This document shows positions 34,432 through 42,504 of a stretch of 64,000 nt of DNA, piece by piece. The position numbers and the translations under genes were made by a program. A model generated the notes under the pieces. The model had not been told where the DNA came from, did not search any database, and was given only the letters and a program-made list of their open reading frames with translations. The stretch comes from Nocardia arthritidis NBRC 100137. GTDB taxonomy: Bacteria > Actinomycetota > Actinomycetes > Mycobacteriales > Mycobacteriaceae. Every line of letters begins with the position of its first letter. Within the stretch, counting starts at the first letter, position 1. The DNA lies in contig NZ_BDBB01000009.1 of assembly GCF_001612765.1 (NCBI RefSeq), forward strand, positions 153,858 through 217,857, in the 5' to 3' direction.

Positions 34432-35666
34432 AAGCGCGATCCCACCGGGGTCAGGGGCAGCCGGGCCGTGACCTCGAACCCGCCGCCGGGACGCGGCGTC
34501 GCGTCCAGTTCACCGCCGAGCAACCGGCAGCGTTCCCGCATCCCGAGGATGCCGCGGCCGGTCGGGTTCGAGCCGCCCGCGCGAGCAGGGAGGCGCGCGG
34601 CGTCGGCGCGGCCCTCATCGATCACCCGTATCCGCAAGGCGTCGACGCCGGGTTCGAGCGCCACCGTCACCCTGGTCGGGCCGACGTGCCGGATCACGTT
34701 GGTGATCGATTCCTGCACGATGCGGTACGCGGCGCTGCCCACGGCGGTGGGGAGCGGCGTCACCGGGGTGGTCTGCTCGAACGCGATGTCGAGCCCGGCG
34801 TCGCGGGCCTTGCCGACTAGTTCATCGATCTGGCCGAGACCGGGGTAGGGCTCGCGTTCGTCGCCGTCGCGCAGGACGCCGAGAATGGCTCGCATCTCCC
34901 GCAGCGCCCGCGAACTGGTCTGTTCAATGGTGCGCAGTGCTTCGCGGGCCTGTTCCGGTCGCTTGTCGAGCACGTGGGCGGTGACGCCGGACTGCACGTT
35001 GATGATGGCGATCGCGTGGGCGACGGTGTCGTGGACTTCGCGCGCGATCCGCAGCCGTTCGGCGTCGACCCGCGCCCTGGCTTCCTCGTCGCGGGACCGT
35101 TCGGCGAGTTCCGCCCGCTGTTGCGCATCGGCGGCGATGACCCGGCGGGATCGGACGGACTCACCGAGGATCGTGCTGATCACCGACGCGCCGATCCGGA
35201 AGAACACCCAGCCGATGGCCACCAGTGGCTGGATGTCCGCCGCGGCGATCAGCCAGCCGAGGGCGAGCACCGTGATGCCCGCACCGGCGACCAGCAGCGA
35301 TCGCCGCCCGTCGCCGTAGGCGGCGAGGGTGTACAGGGCGACGAAGAGGCCCAGATAGGAAAGCCGGTCGGGGAAGCCGAGACCGAAATAGAAGACACTC
35401 GCCAGCCCCGTGACCACGAACACCGCGACCGGCCGGCTGCGACGCGCGGCGACGGCCAGGCCGCTGACGATCAGCAGGGCGTATCCGAAACCCGACACCG
35501 GTGTGTAGGCCGGCTCGAGCGGCACCGGGATCGCGGCGCTCTGCACCTGGATCACGGTGACGAACAGCGCCAGCAGAACATCCGGGAACCAGGCGGGCCG
35601 ACGCGAGATCCAAGCAGACAGCCGTCGCGACACCGCCCGCAGAACCATGCCGTGAGGGTACGGCAT
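34428..35666 (-). CDS. NarL-type sensor histidine kinase
   Basis: The roughly 412-residue protein has about six membrane segments in its first 170 residues, then a HisKA_3 dimerisation helix with the phospho-acceptor in RIAREVHDTVAHAIAII and an ATPase domain with IVQESITNVIRHVG (N box) and GRGILGMRERCRLLGGEL. Periplasmic loops are short, so the stimulus is probably sensed in the membrane. ATG 35666 follows GGAA with suitable spacing; ATG 35648 is an alternative. It is first in the operon with the response regulator. Confidence 0.9.
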   Translation of the reverse strand: MPYPHGMVLRAVSRRLSAWISRRPAWFPDVLLALFVTVIQVQSAAIPVPLEPAYTPVSGFGYALLIVSGLAVAARRSRPVAVFVVTGLASVFYFGLGFPDRLSYLGLFVALYTLAAYGDGRRSLLVAGAGITVLALGWLIAAADIQPLVAIGWVFFRIGASVISTILGESVRSRRVIAADAQQRAELAERSRDEEARARVDAERLRIAREVHDTVAHAIAIINVQSGVTAHVLDKRPEQAREALRTIEQTSSRALREMRAILGVLRDGDEREPYPGLGQIDELVGKARDAGLDIAFEQTTPVTPLPTAVGSAAYRIVQESITNVIRHVGPTRVTVALEPGVDALRIRVIDEGRADAARLPARAGGSNPTGRGILGMRERCRLLGGELDATPRPGGGFEVTARLPLTPVGSRL

Positions 35667-35694
35667 CCCTGAGTTCCCGCGCTCCCGCGCGAGC

Positions 35695-35766
35695 GCGCGA
35701 TCGGCTACGACCACCGACGCAGCCGATCGCGCTTCCCCTACGCGCATTCACGTAGACAGCGACTCC
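35695..35766 (-). repeat. 72-bp inverted repeat, copy B
   Basis: This is the partner of copy A, read on the minus strand, 29 bp upstream of the kinase start. Its outer end overlaps the last codons of the kinase-like remnant at 35748-36075. Confidence 0.85.
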
Positions 35767-36075
35767 CGCCGCGACGATCCTCGGTGGTGCGCGGACCGAT
35801 CCGCCCGGGGCGCGATCGGCTCCGCTGTCTCGCGCTGCCTCGATCGCCTGGTCGGCCGGGCGGTTGTTGCGCCGGGCACATGGTCCTCGAGCTCTCCCAG
35901 GCCCGCGAACGCGGTGTACAGGCCGGTGATCGCCTCGACATCCTTCAGTTCGTGCCCGGCGCGATGCTGCGCACGCGACAACGTCGTGTCCAGATCGGGC
36001 CGCAGGACCAGGTAGGACAGCGCCGAGCGGTCGCGTTCGGCGGCCGCACGGAACGGCGGCAGGAACCGCGGCCCG
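35748..36075 (-). pseudogene. P-loop small-molecule kinase, C-terminal fragment
   Basis: The frame encodes FGPRFLPPFRAAAERD, then ALSYLVLRPDLDTTLSRAQ and ITGLYTAFAGLGELEDHVPG, the second half of the AAA/gluconate-kinase-like nucleotide-binding family (VGPWFLPPFR, YVVLRPxLxxxLxRA, lid region, then YxxFxxLGxLExHV). The Walker A half is missing: upstream, near 36070, the DNA becomes a peptide deformylase fragment read on the other strand. There is no start codon in a sensible place. Confidence 0.6.
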
Positions 36076-36182
36076 AAGCCACCGGCTATCTTGCCCGCTG
36101 CCTACAGCACGAGACCGACCACATCGCCGGCCGCCTCTACCTGGAACGCCTCATCGGAAGAAACCAGCGGGCCGCCCGCCCG
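36072..36182 (+). pseudogene. peptide deformylase, C-terminal fragment
   Basis: EATGYLARCLQHETDHIAGR, then LYLERLIGR, is the third conserved box of peptide deformylase (QHExDHLxGxLYxDRL) with the two metal-binding His and catalytic Glu. Everything before it is absent. The frame runs on without a stop toward the LysM gene, but the intervening residues are not deformylase-like. The formylated-peptide enzyme needed by the cell must be encoded elsewhere. Confidence 0.75.
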
Positions 36183-36190
36183 AAAACGAG

Positions 36191-36218
36191 TAGTCGCTTA
36201 CTCACGTTCAGGCGACTA
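36191..36218. promoter_or_regulatory. 7-bp inverted repeat upstream of the LysM gene
   Basis: TAGTCGC and GCGACTA are exact complements around 14 bp, in an AT-richer stretch 139 bp before the LysM start. It may be an operator or part of the LysM promoter. Confidence 0.35.
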
Positions 36219-36356
36219 TTCGCGACGAGCATTCGGTACTGCGAAACCCTTCGTAACCGGTGGGTGTCCGGAGTCGGCCGGAACCGATCAACGGCGGCGA
36301 CGCGTCCCGCAGGATTCGCGCTCCCACCGGCGGCAGTCTCGGAAAAGGCGGAAAAG

Positions 36357-37004
36357 ATGAAGAAATACGAAGTTCAACCCGGCGACACTCTCTCCGCGAT
36401 CGCGCATCGCGAGTACGGCGACAGCAGTCTGTTCCCGGCGATCGCGCGCCAGAACCATCTCGCCGATCCGAATTCGATCGACGTCGGGCAACAGCTCCTG
36501 CTTCCCTACATCACACGGCGGCACCTCGTCACCACCTCCGACTCCACCGCGGCGCGCAAGCAGATCACCCAGCGCTACTACGGCAGCGAGGACACCCATG
36601 TCCAGCTGATCTGGGAAGTGGTCAACGGTGTGGCACAACGCGAGATACAGCAAGGTGCGTGGCTGCACATCCCGGAGCTGGCCGATGTCGGCCACCACAC
36701 AGTGGTCGAAGGCGAGACTCTCGCGGTACTGGCCGAACGCTGGTACGGCGACGACCACCTCGCCCTGCTGATCGAACTGGCGAACCACCTGCCCTCCGGG
36801 AGCGAACCGGCTCCCGGCCACGTACTCATCGTGCCCGGCCTCAACTGCCGCCGCACCGTCGCCGGCGATACGCTGCGGACGATGTGCCACCACGCGTACG
36901 GCCCCGCCGACCTGGACACCAGGGTGGGGGTGGTCGCGGCGGCGAATCACCTCGCAGATCCCGACACGGTCTTCGCCCGGCAAGTGATCCACTTCCCGTC
37001 GTGA
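36357..37004 (+). CDS. four-LysM-domain protein
   Basis: The 215-residue protein is made of four consecutive LysM-like units: YEVQPGDTLSAIAHREYG, then HLVTTSDSTAARKQITQRYY (the most divergent), HTVVEGETLAVLAERWYG and RRTVAGDTLRTMCHHAYG, each about 50 residues and ending in a LLLP, WLHIP, LIVP or IHFP strand. LysM domains bind N-acetylglucosamine polymers. There is no signal peptide, so binding of peptidoglycan outside the cell is not straightforward. GGCGGAAAAG precedes ATG 36357; the open frame continues upstream into the deformylase fragment but is not part of this gene. Confidence 0.88.
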   Translation: MKKYEVQPGDTLSAIAHREYGDSSLFPAIARQNHLADPNSIDVGQQLLLPYITRRHLVTTSDSTAARKQITQRYYGSEDTHVQLIWEVVNGVAQREIQQGAWLHIPELADVGHHTVVEGETLAVLAERWYGDDHLALLIELANHLPSGSEPAPGHVLIVPGLNCRRTVAGDTLRTMCHHAYGPADLDTRVGVVAAANHLADPDTVFARQVIHFPS

Positions 37005-37016
37005 CTCGTGGGACGG

Positions 37017-38258
37017 CTACGCCCTCGCGCCGATGCGACGGCGTTCGGTTCTGCGGCGGAACAGCCAGGTCGACAGCCCGGTGACCGCGAGCGCGAGCGG
37101 AGTCATGCCGAAGACCAGCCAGACCAGTCGCCACCAGCCGTTCACCAGCCAGCCGAAGTGGGCGGGTTCGAAGACCTTGGCGTAGAAGGTGTTCGCCAGC
37201 GGCCGGTCGTGGCTCGCGTCGACCACCTTGACGTCTGCGCCGTCGTAGGCGTTCACATAGACCAGGACGTCACCGCTGTAGAAGAGGCGATGCTCGCGGG
37301 GCGAGTAGGCGCCGGCCACGGCGGCGCGGTAGTACGGGGCGGCGTCGGTGGGCAGCAGCAGGTAGGCGAGTCGGCCCGGCGCGGCGCGCTGCGCGATCGC
37401 ACCGGCCTCGCCGATGGATAGCGGAGCCCGGCCCGCCACGCTCGAGCGCGGCTCGAAGGTCCTCTCGGTTCGTTCCAGAGTCGAGTTGCCGCCGGTTGCG
37501 ACGAGCCAGGCCCGCTGGACGGCAGGCCATTCGATGGTGGTCCCGGTGATGCCCCACACCAGCAAGAACGGCACGGCGAGAACGCCGATGACGTCGTGCA
37601 GGTCGCGGTCCCGGGCGAAGCGCCCCTTCCGCAGGCGGACCCGGAACCCGTTGCGCAGCCGCCTGAGCGACGGCCACCAGATGACCGCACCGGACACCAC
37701 GAGCGCCACCAACAGTGTGCCGAGCGAGCCCAGGATCACCGCGCCCCACTTGATGTCGATGAGGGGAGCTTGGTTTTCCATGATCGGTATCGCTCCGGAA
37801 TAGCGCGCGCAGCCGAATGCGCAGTTGTGCAGATTGGCCAGCCAACCCAGCACACCGTCGGTGAGGTTCACCCGCTCGTTGATTCGTCCGGTACCGGGAT
37901 CGATGGAGTAGGCGGCGGTGTACTGCGTGTTTCCGATCGCGATCACGCCGCCGTCCACGCCGACCCAGCCGACGGCGAAATCGGGATCGGTCGCGCGCAC
38001 CAGCGCGACGGCCTGCTCGGTGTCGATCACCGGCGACGCGTCCGTGTGCCGATAGAACGAGGCGTGCTGGGCCCGGAACAGTTCGGCGTGGTAGAGCAGG
38101 AGCGCGCCCGAGGTCGATTGGACCATCAGGACCGTGCCGAGGATCAACGCCGACCAGCGGTGGATCGAGATCAGTGCGCGCCGCACCGGTTTGCGGGATC
38201 GCTCGCGCGAGCGGACGATCCGCTTGCCGGGCTCGTGCACCACCGCGGTCGCATTCAT
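37017..38258 (-). CDS. PepSY-associated TM domain protein, iron-regulated
   Basis: The 413-residue membrane protein has the PiuB/PepSY-TM pattern: helix 1 in ALISIHRWSALILGTVLMVQ with the conserved HRW, PepSY-like extracytoplasmic repeats, a WLANLHNCAFGC loop, helices at residues about 180-200 and 230-250 (LHDVIGVLAVPFLLVWGITG) and a last pair near 345-395. Such proteins take part in reductive iron or siderophore uptake. An IdeR/DtxR-type box overlaps the start codon, so repression by iron is expected. Confidence 0.88.
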   Translation of the reverse strand: MNATAVVHEPGKRIVRSRERSRKPVRRALISIHRWSALILGTVLMVQSTSGALLLYHAELFRAQHASFYRHTDASPVIDTEQAVALVRATDPDFAVGWVGVDGGVIAIGNTQYTAAYSIDPGTGRINERVNLTDGVLGWLANLHNCAFGCARYSGAIPIMENQAPLIDIKWGAVILGSLGTLLVALVVSGAVIWWPSLRRLRNGFRVRLRKGRFARDRDLHDVIGVLAVPFLLVWGITGTTIEWPAVQRAWLVATGGNSTLERTERTFEPRSSVAGRAPLSIGEAGAIAQRAAPGRLAYLLLPTDAAPYYRAAVAGAYSPREHRLFYSGDVLVYVNAYDGADVKVVDASHDRPLANTFYAKVFEPAHFGWLVNGWWRLVWLVFGMTPLALAVTGLSTWLFRRRTERRRIGARA

Positions 38259-38276
38259 AAGGTAAGGCTAACTTGA
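38258..38276. promoter_or_regulatory. IdeR/DtxR iron box
   Basis: TAAGGTAAGGCTAACTTGA agrees with the 19-bp IdeR consensus TTAGGTTAGSCTAACCTAA at 15 positions. It touches the first base of the PepSY gene's ATG (minus strand), so bound IdeR with Fe(II) would block initiation. Confidence 0.7.
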
Positions 38277-38314
38277 AACAATCCCTTCCCAGCCTCGGCG
38301 AGTCCCGATCCGCC

Positions 38315-38722
38315 TCATCGGGCAACGCGAATTCGCCAACGGGCTCGCGCCACCTCGAACAGGCGCATGTCGTCGGTGTCAGTGGGGTGGATCATCGCGA
38401 TGAACACCGCCGAGGTGGCGATCTGCTCGACCACGATCGCCAGCAGGTCCTCGACGGTGAGCGCGGGATCGGCGGCCAGCGCCTCGATACCGTCGATGTT
38501 CTCCTCGAACACCGCCGGCGCGATACTCTCCCGCGTGGAGAAGTGCCGGTAGAGCACGCCCTGCCCGGTTGCCGGCCGGTTGTCGTTGCCGTCCCAGCGC
38601 GGCTGCTCGGCGGGATCGGCGATCAGCTCGAAGATGGCCGCCGGACCCGCGTTGATCTCAGCGTGCTCGGCGGCCGGTCCTCGCCACGGCGACCGGCCGG
38701 TGCGGTATGACTGATTCGACAT
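38315..38722 (-). pseudogene. chimera of an SRPBCC N terminus and a TetR core
   Basis: Residues about 15-45 (EINAGPAAIFELIADPAEQP then RWDGNDN) are the start of an SRPBCC/polyketide-cyclase protein. Without a frame change the sequence then becomes TGQGVLYRHFSTRESIAPAV, the end of a TetR helix-turn-helix, and continues through TetR helices (SAVFIAMIHPTDTDD) before a non-homologous tail and stop. Neither protein is complete, so an internal deletion has joined two genes. The frame is open for 135 codons and could be translated. Confidence 0.7.
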
Positions 38723-38745
38723 CCGACCGACGAAGGGACGCGCTC

Positions 38746-39498
38746 ATGGGCGAGCGAGTGGCAGTGGTTTCCGGCGCCGCGCGAGGGATCGGCGCGGCGA
38801 TCGCCAAGCGCTTGGCGGCGGACGGGCTTCGTGTCGGCGTGCTCGACCTCGATGCGGCCGCCTGCGCCGACACGGTCCACGCCATCACCGAGGCGGGCGG
38901 GCAAGCCGTCGCGCTCGGCGCCGACGTGTCGAACGAGGAGTCGGTCGCCGCCGCCGTCCAGCAACTGGACAACGAGCTGGGCGCGCCGACGGTCGTGGTG
39001 AACAACGCCGGCATTCTGCGGGACAACCTGCTGTTCAAGATGAGCGTCGCGGACTGGGACGCCGTGCTCAACGTGCACCTGCGCGGAGCCTTCCTACTCA
39101 CCCGCGCGGTGCAGAAGTACATGGTCGAACAGAAGTGGGGACGCATCGTCAACATGTCCAGCACCTCCGCGCTCGGCAATCGCGGTCAGGTGAATTACTC
39201 GGCGGCGAAGGCGGGGCTGCAAGGCTTCACCAAGACCCTGGCATTCGAGCTGGGCAAATTCGGCGTCACGGCCAATGCCATCGCTCCCGGATTCATCGTC
39301 ACCGACATGACCGCCGCCACCGCCGAGCGCGTCGGCGTCTCGTTCGAGGACTTCCAGAAGGCCGCCGCATCGCAGATTCCCGTGCAGCGGGTAGGCACTC
39401 CCGAGGACATCGCGCACACCGCCTCCTTCCTCGTGAGCGAGGGCGCCGGTTTCGTATCCGGCCAGGTGATCTACGTGGCGGGCGGCCCCACCGACTGA
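38746..39498 (+). CDS. SDR family 3-oxoacyl-ACP reductase-like (FabG-like)
   Basis: The 250-residue protein has the classical SDR elements: TGxxxGIG-type SGAARGIGAAIAKRL, NNAGIL, the catalytic Ser in NMSSTSALG and YSAAKAG, plus C-terminal ASFLVSEGAGFVSGQV. ATG 38746 has GAAGGGA upstream and is preferred to ATG 38707. Asp in VLDLDAA after strand 2 points to NAD rather than NADP. It lies just upstream of the sugar-type ABC importer, so a role as sugar or polyol dehydrogenase is equally possible. Confidence 0.9.
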   Translation: MGERVAVVSGAARGIGAAIAKRLAADGLRVGVLDLDAAACADTVHAITEAGGQAVALGADVSNEESVAAAVQQLDNELGAPTVVVNNAGILRDNLLFKMSVADWDAVLNVHLRGAFLLTRAVQKYMVEQKWGRIVNMSSTSALGNRGQVNYSAAKAGLQGFTKTLAFELGKFGVTANAIAPGFIVTDMTAATAERVGVSFEDFQKAAASQIPVQRVGTPEDIAHTASFLVSEGAGFVSGQVIYVAGGPTD

Positions 39499-39506
39499 TC
39501 CCGCGG

Positions 39507-39536
39507 CCCCGGCCGCCATGCGGGGGCGGGCCGGGG
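39507..39536. terminator. GC hairpin between the dehydrogenase and permease genes
   Basis: CCCCGGCC (39507-39514) pairs with GGCCGGGG (39529-39536). It starts 9 bp after the dehydrogenase stop and 18 bp before the permease start, so it may end one message or attenuate read-through. Confidence 0.4.
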
Positions 39537-39553
39537 CGGTAACGTCGCAGCAC

Positions 39554-40420
39554 ATGAACCGGCGTGCGGCTCGTCGTACCGTGACGAGCTATGTTCTCCT
39601 GCTGCCGAGCCTGATCGGCGTCGGCGCGTTCCTGCTGCTGCCGATCCTGGTGGTGGCCTGGCTCAGTCTGCACAGCTGGAACCTGTTGGGGCCCAGGGAA
39701 TTCGTGGGGCTGCGCAACTGGCGCTCGGTGCTGGGGGACGCCGCCTTCGGCCATGCCCTGCTGGTGACGCTGGCGTTGACCGCCATCGTGGTGCCCGCCC
39801 AGACCATGCTGGGTTTCACGGTCGCGGCGCTGCTGGCTCGGCGGCGCGGCGCGACGAGCCTGCGAATCATGTACGCGCTGCCGTGGATGTGCGCGCCGGT
39901 GGCGGTCGGTGTGATGTGGCAGTGGATGTTCGCCCCCACCGGGGGCGCGGTCAACGCCGCACTCGGCAGGCGCGTCGAATGGCTGTCGGATCCCGCGCTT
40001 GCGCTGCCGTCGGTGGCCGCGGTGAGCGTGTGGGCGAACTTCGGGTACGTGGCGCTGTTCTTCGTGGCCGGAATCCGCGCGATTCCGAGCGAGATCCTCG
40101 ACGCGGGAGCGCTGGACGGCGCTACCGGCTGGCGCCGGATCCGCTGGCTGATCCTGCCGCTGCTGCGCCCCACCATGTTCTTCGTGCTGGTCACCGGGGT
40201 ACTGACCGCGTTCCAAACCTTCGACACCGTGTACGCGTTGACCAAGGGCGGTCCGGGCGATCGCACGGATGTGCTCGCGATGCGAATCTTCTCCGAGGCC
40301 TTCGACGCGGCGCGTCCGGGCCGCGCCGCCGTCATGGCGCTGGTGGTGTTCGCGGTGATGTTCGCGATCACCGTGGCGCAGCACCGCTACTTCCGGAATC
40401 GGACCACCTATGAGTTCTGA
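39554..40420 (+). CDS. sugar ABC importer permease, MalF/UgpA type
   Basis: The 288-residue protein has six membrane helices and the binding-protein-dependent permease EAA loop, DAGALDGATGWRRIRWLILP, which contacts the ATPase. The start MNRRAARRTVTSYVLLLPSL is typical of the carbohydrate uptake (CUT1) family. ATG 39554 is chosen over ATG 39518 because the latter adds an unrelated leader. The stop overlaps the next permease gene by 11 bp. Confidence 0.92.
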   Translation: MNRRAARRTVTSYVLLLPSLIGVGAFLLLPILVVAWLSLHSWNLLGPREFVGLRNWRSVLGDAAFGHALLVTLALTAIVVPAQTMLGFTVAALLARRRGATSLRIMYALPWMCAPVAVGVMWQWMFAPTGGAVNAALGRRVEWLSDPALALPSVAAVSVWANFGYVALFFVAGIRAIPSEILDAGALDGATGWRRIRWLILPLLRPTMFFVLVTGVLTAFQTFDTVYALTKGGPGDRTDVLAMRIFSEAFDAARPGRAAVMALVVFAVMFAITVAQHRYFRNRTTYEF

Positions 40421-41231
40421 TCGCCTGCGTTCGGCCGCGGCCTACGCGGTGCTCTCGGCCGGGGCGCTGCTGACCGTGACGCCCCTGCTGCTCAGCGCCC
40501 TCACCGCGATCAAGACACCCGACCAGTTCGCCACCGGGTCACCGCTGGCCCTGCCGCATCCGGCCACGGCGGACAACTTCCGGACGGTGCTGGACTACGG
40601 GTTCGGGCGCGCGGTGCTGGTGACCGCACTGATGACGGTGTTCGTCACCGGCGGGCAGCTGATCACCTCGGTGCTGGCGGCATACGCGTTCGCCCGCACC
40701 GAATTCCCGGGCCGCGAGGCGTTGTTCTGGGTGTATCTGGGCACCATGATGGTGCCGCCGATGGTGACCCTGATCCCCCTGTATCTGATGTTCGCCGAAC
40801 TGAGCCTGCTGAACACGTTCTGGGCGCTCGTGCTGCCGTTCGTGTTCGGATCGCCCTACGCGATCTTCTTGCTGCGGCAGTACTTTCGCGCGATTCCGCA
40901 GGAGTTGATCGGTGCGGCGCGGCTCGACGGCGCGAACACCCTCGACATCATCGTGCACGTGATGGTGCCGATGAGCCGGCCGGTGCTGGCGACCTTGACG
41001 CTCATCACGATCGTCTCGCAATGGAACAACTTCATGTGGCCGCTGGTCGCGAGCAGCGGCCGCTCGTGGCAGGTGCTGACCGTGGCGACGGCGAACCTGC
41101 AGACCCGCTACAACGCGCAGTGGACCCTGGTGATGGCGGCCACGACGCTGGCCATCGCGCCGCTGGTGGTGCTGTTCGTGATCTTCCAGCGGCAGGTGCT
41201 GCGCTCGATCGCGTGGACGGGGGTGAAATGA
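40410..41231 (+). CDS. sugar ABC importer permease, MalG/UgpE type
   Basis: The 273-residue protein has six membrane helices and the EAA motif GAARLDGANTLDIIVHVMVP. It overlaps the upstream permease, and its TGA overlaps the ATG of the binding protein (ATGA), so all three genes are coupled. It should dimerise with the UgpA-type permease. The ATPase is not encoded here; CUT1 systems of actinobacteria commonly share a single MsiK/UgpC-type ATPase. Confidence 0.92.
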   Translation: MSSDRLRSAAAYAVLSAGALLTVTPLLLSALTAIKTPDQFATGSPLALPHPATADNFRTVLDYGFGRAVLVTALMTVFVTGGQLITSVLAAYAFARTEFPGREALFWVYLGTMMVPPMVTLIPLYLMFAELSLLNTFWALVLPFVFGSPYAIFLLRQYFRAIPQELIGAARLDGANTLDIIVHVMVPMSRPVLATLTLITIVSQWNNFMWPLVASSGRSWQVLTVATANLQTRYNAQWTLVMAATTLAIAPLVVLFVIFQRQVLRSIAWTGVK

Positions 41232-42502
41232 GGACGTCGACCCGCGTCGTACTCGCTGTCGCACTGGCTGCGGCGCTGCTGGTCACGGCCGCCCTGTGGC
41301 TCGGCCGCGGTGGCGACGGGTCCGGGCGTACCGTGCTGGGGCTACGCGTCTGGGACGAGAGTCTCGTTCCCGCCTACCGTGCCTCCCTCGCGGAGTTCGA
41401 GCGGGCGAATCCGGACATCGAGGTGCGGCTCACGGTGGTGCCGTGGTCCTCCTATCAGCAGAAGCTGCGCTTGGACGTGGCCGGGGGCACCGCCGACGAT
41501 CTGTTCTGGACCAACTCTTACGAGGACTACGCCGATACCGGGCGGTTGATCGATATCGGGGCGGCGCTCGGTCCCGAGGCCGCGGCAGTCTGGGATCCTT
41601 CGGCGATAGCACAGTACTCACGCGACGGAAAGCTCTGGGCTGTACCGCAATTCGTCGACGCCGGTACAGCGGTGTATTACAACCGGGAACTGCTCGCGGC
41701 CGCCCGCGTGGATCCCGCGGAGCTGAACGCGCTGCGGTGGAGCCCGGGCGGCGACGACACCTTACGACCGGTGCTGCGCAGGCTCGCGACGGCCGCCCCG
41801 TGGGTGTACAACGCGGGCCAGGACTTCCAGTCCATCGAGCTGCCCTACCTGGGCTCGGCCGGAGGACGATTGCAGGACGACAACGACCACTTCGTCTTCG
41901 ACAGCCCGCAGGGCGTGGCGGCGTTCGACTATCTGGTGCGGTTGATCGCCGACCGGCTCACGCCCTCTCCCGCGGACACCAACACCAATCCCGACTTCGC
42001 GAAGAACGCCTTCCTGCAAGGCAAACTGGCGCTATTGCAGTCCGGGACGTTCAATCTCGCGCAGATCTCCGAACGTGCCCGCTTCGGCTGGGGTGTGGCG
42101 CTGCTGCCCGAGGGCCCCGCCGGGCGGGTGAGCACGAACAACGCGATCGGCGTCGCCGGTAACGCGGCCACCCGGCATCCGGACGCGGTGCGCCGGGTGC
42201 TGGCCTGGCTCGGCAGCGGCGCGGGCAATCGCTACCTGGCCGATGGCGGCGCCGTCATCCCGGCGGTCGTCTCCGAGCAGCAGCGTTACCGCGACTACTG
42301 GGCCGCGAAGGGAGTAGACGTCTCGCCCTTCTTCGACGTGCTGCGCGGCCCGCGCATCTCCTCCGGTGGCGGGCCGGGTTTTCCGGCCGCGCTCCGCGCC
42401 GTCGAGCCGATTCTCGCCGAAATGTATCCGGGCCGGATTCCGGTGCCGGAGGCCCTGTCCCGGGCCCGGACCGCGGCCGAGGCCGCCGTGGCGGAGAACT
42501 GA
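41228..42502 (+). CDS. extracellular sugar-binding protein of the ABC importer
   Basis: The 424-residue protein has an N-terminal membrane segment (MRTSTRVVLAVALAAALLVT) and a type-1 solute-binding domain with LRVWDESLVPAYRASLAEFE, VPWSSYQQKLRLDVAGGTAD and LWAVPQFVDAGTAVYYN. There is no lipobox Cys, so it is probably membrane-anchored by its uncleaved helix or released. Sequence style suggests a mono- or oligosaccharide ligand. The stop lies 2 bp from the convergent YhgE gene stop. Confidence 0.9.
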   Translation: MRTSTRVVLAVALAAALLVTAALWLGRGGDGSGRTVLGLRVWDESLVPAYRASLAEFERANPDIEVRLTVVPWSSYQQKLRLDVAGGTADDLFWTNSYEDYADTGRLIDIGAALGPEAAAVWDPSAIAQYSRDGKLWAVPQFVDAGTAVYYNRELLAAARVDPAELNALRWSPGGDDTLRPVLRRLATAAPWVYNAGQDFQSIELPYLGSAGGRLQDDNDHFVFDSPQGVAAFDYLVRLIADRLTPSPADTNTNPDFAKNAFLQGKLALLQSGTFNLAQISERARFGWGVALLPEGPAGRVSTNNAIGVAGNAATRHPDAVRRVLAWLGSGAGNRYLADGGAVIPAVVSEQQRYRDYWAAKGVDVSPFFDVLRGPRISSGGGPGFPAALRAVEPILAEMYPGRIPVPEALSRARTAAEAAVAEN

Positions 42503-42504
42503 TC

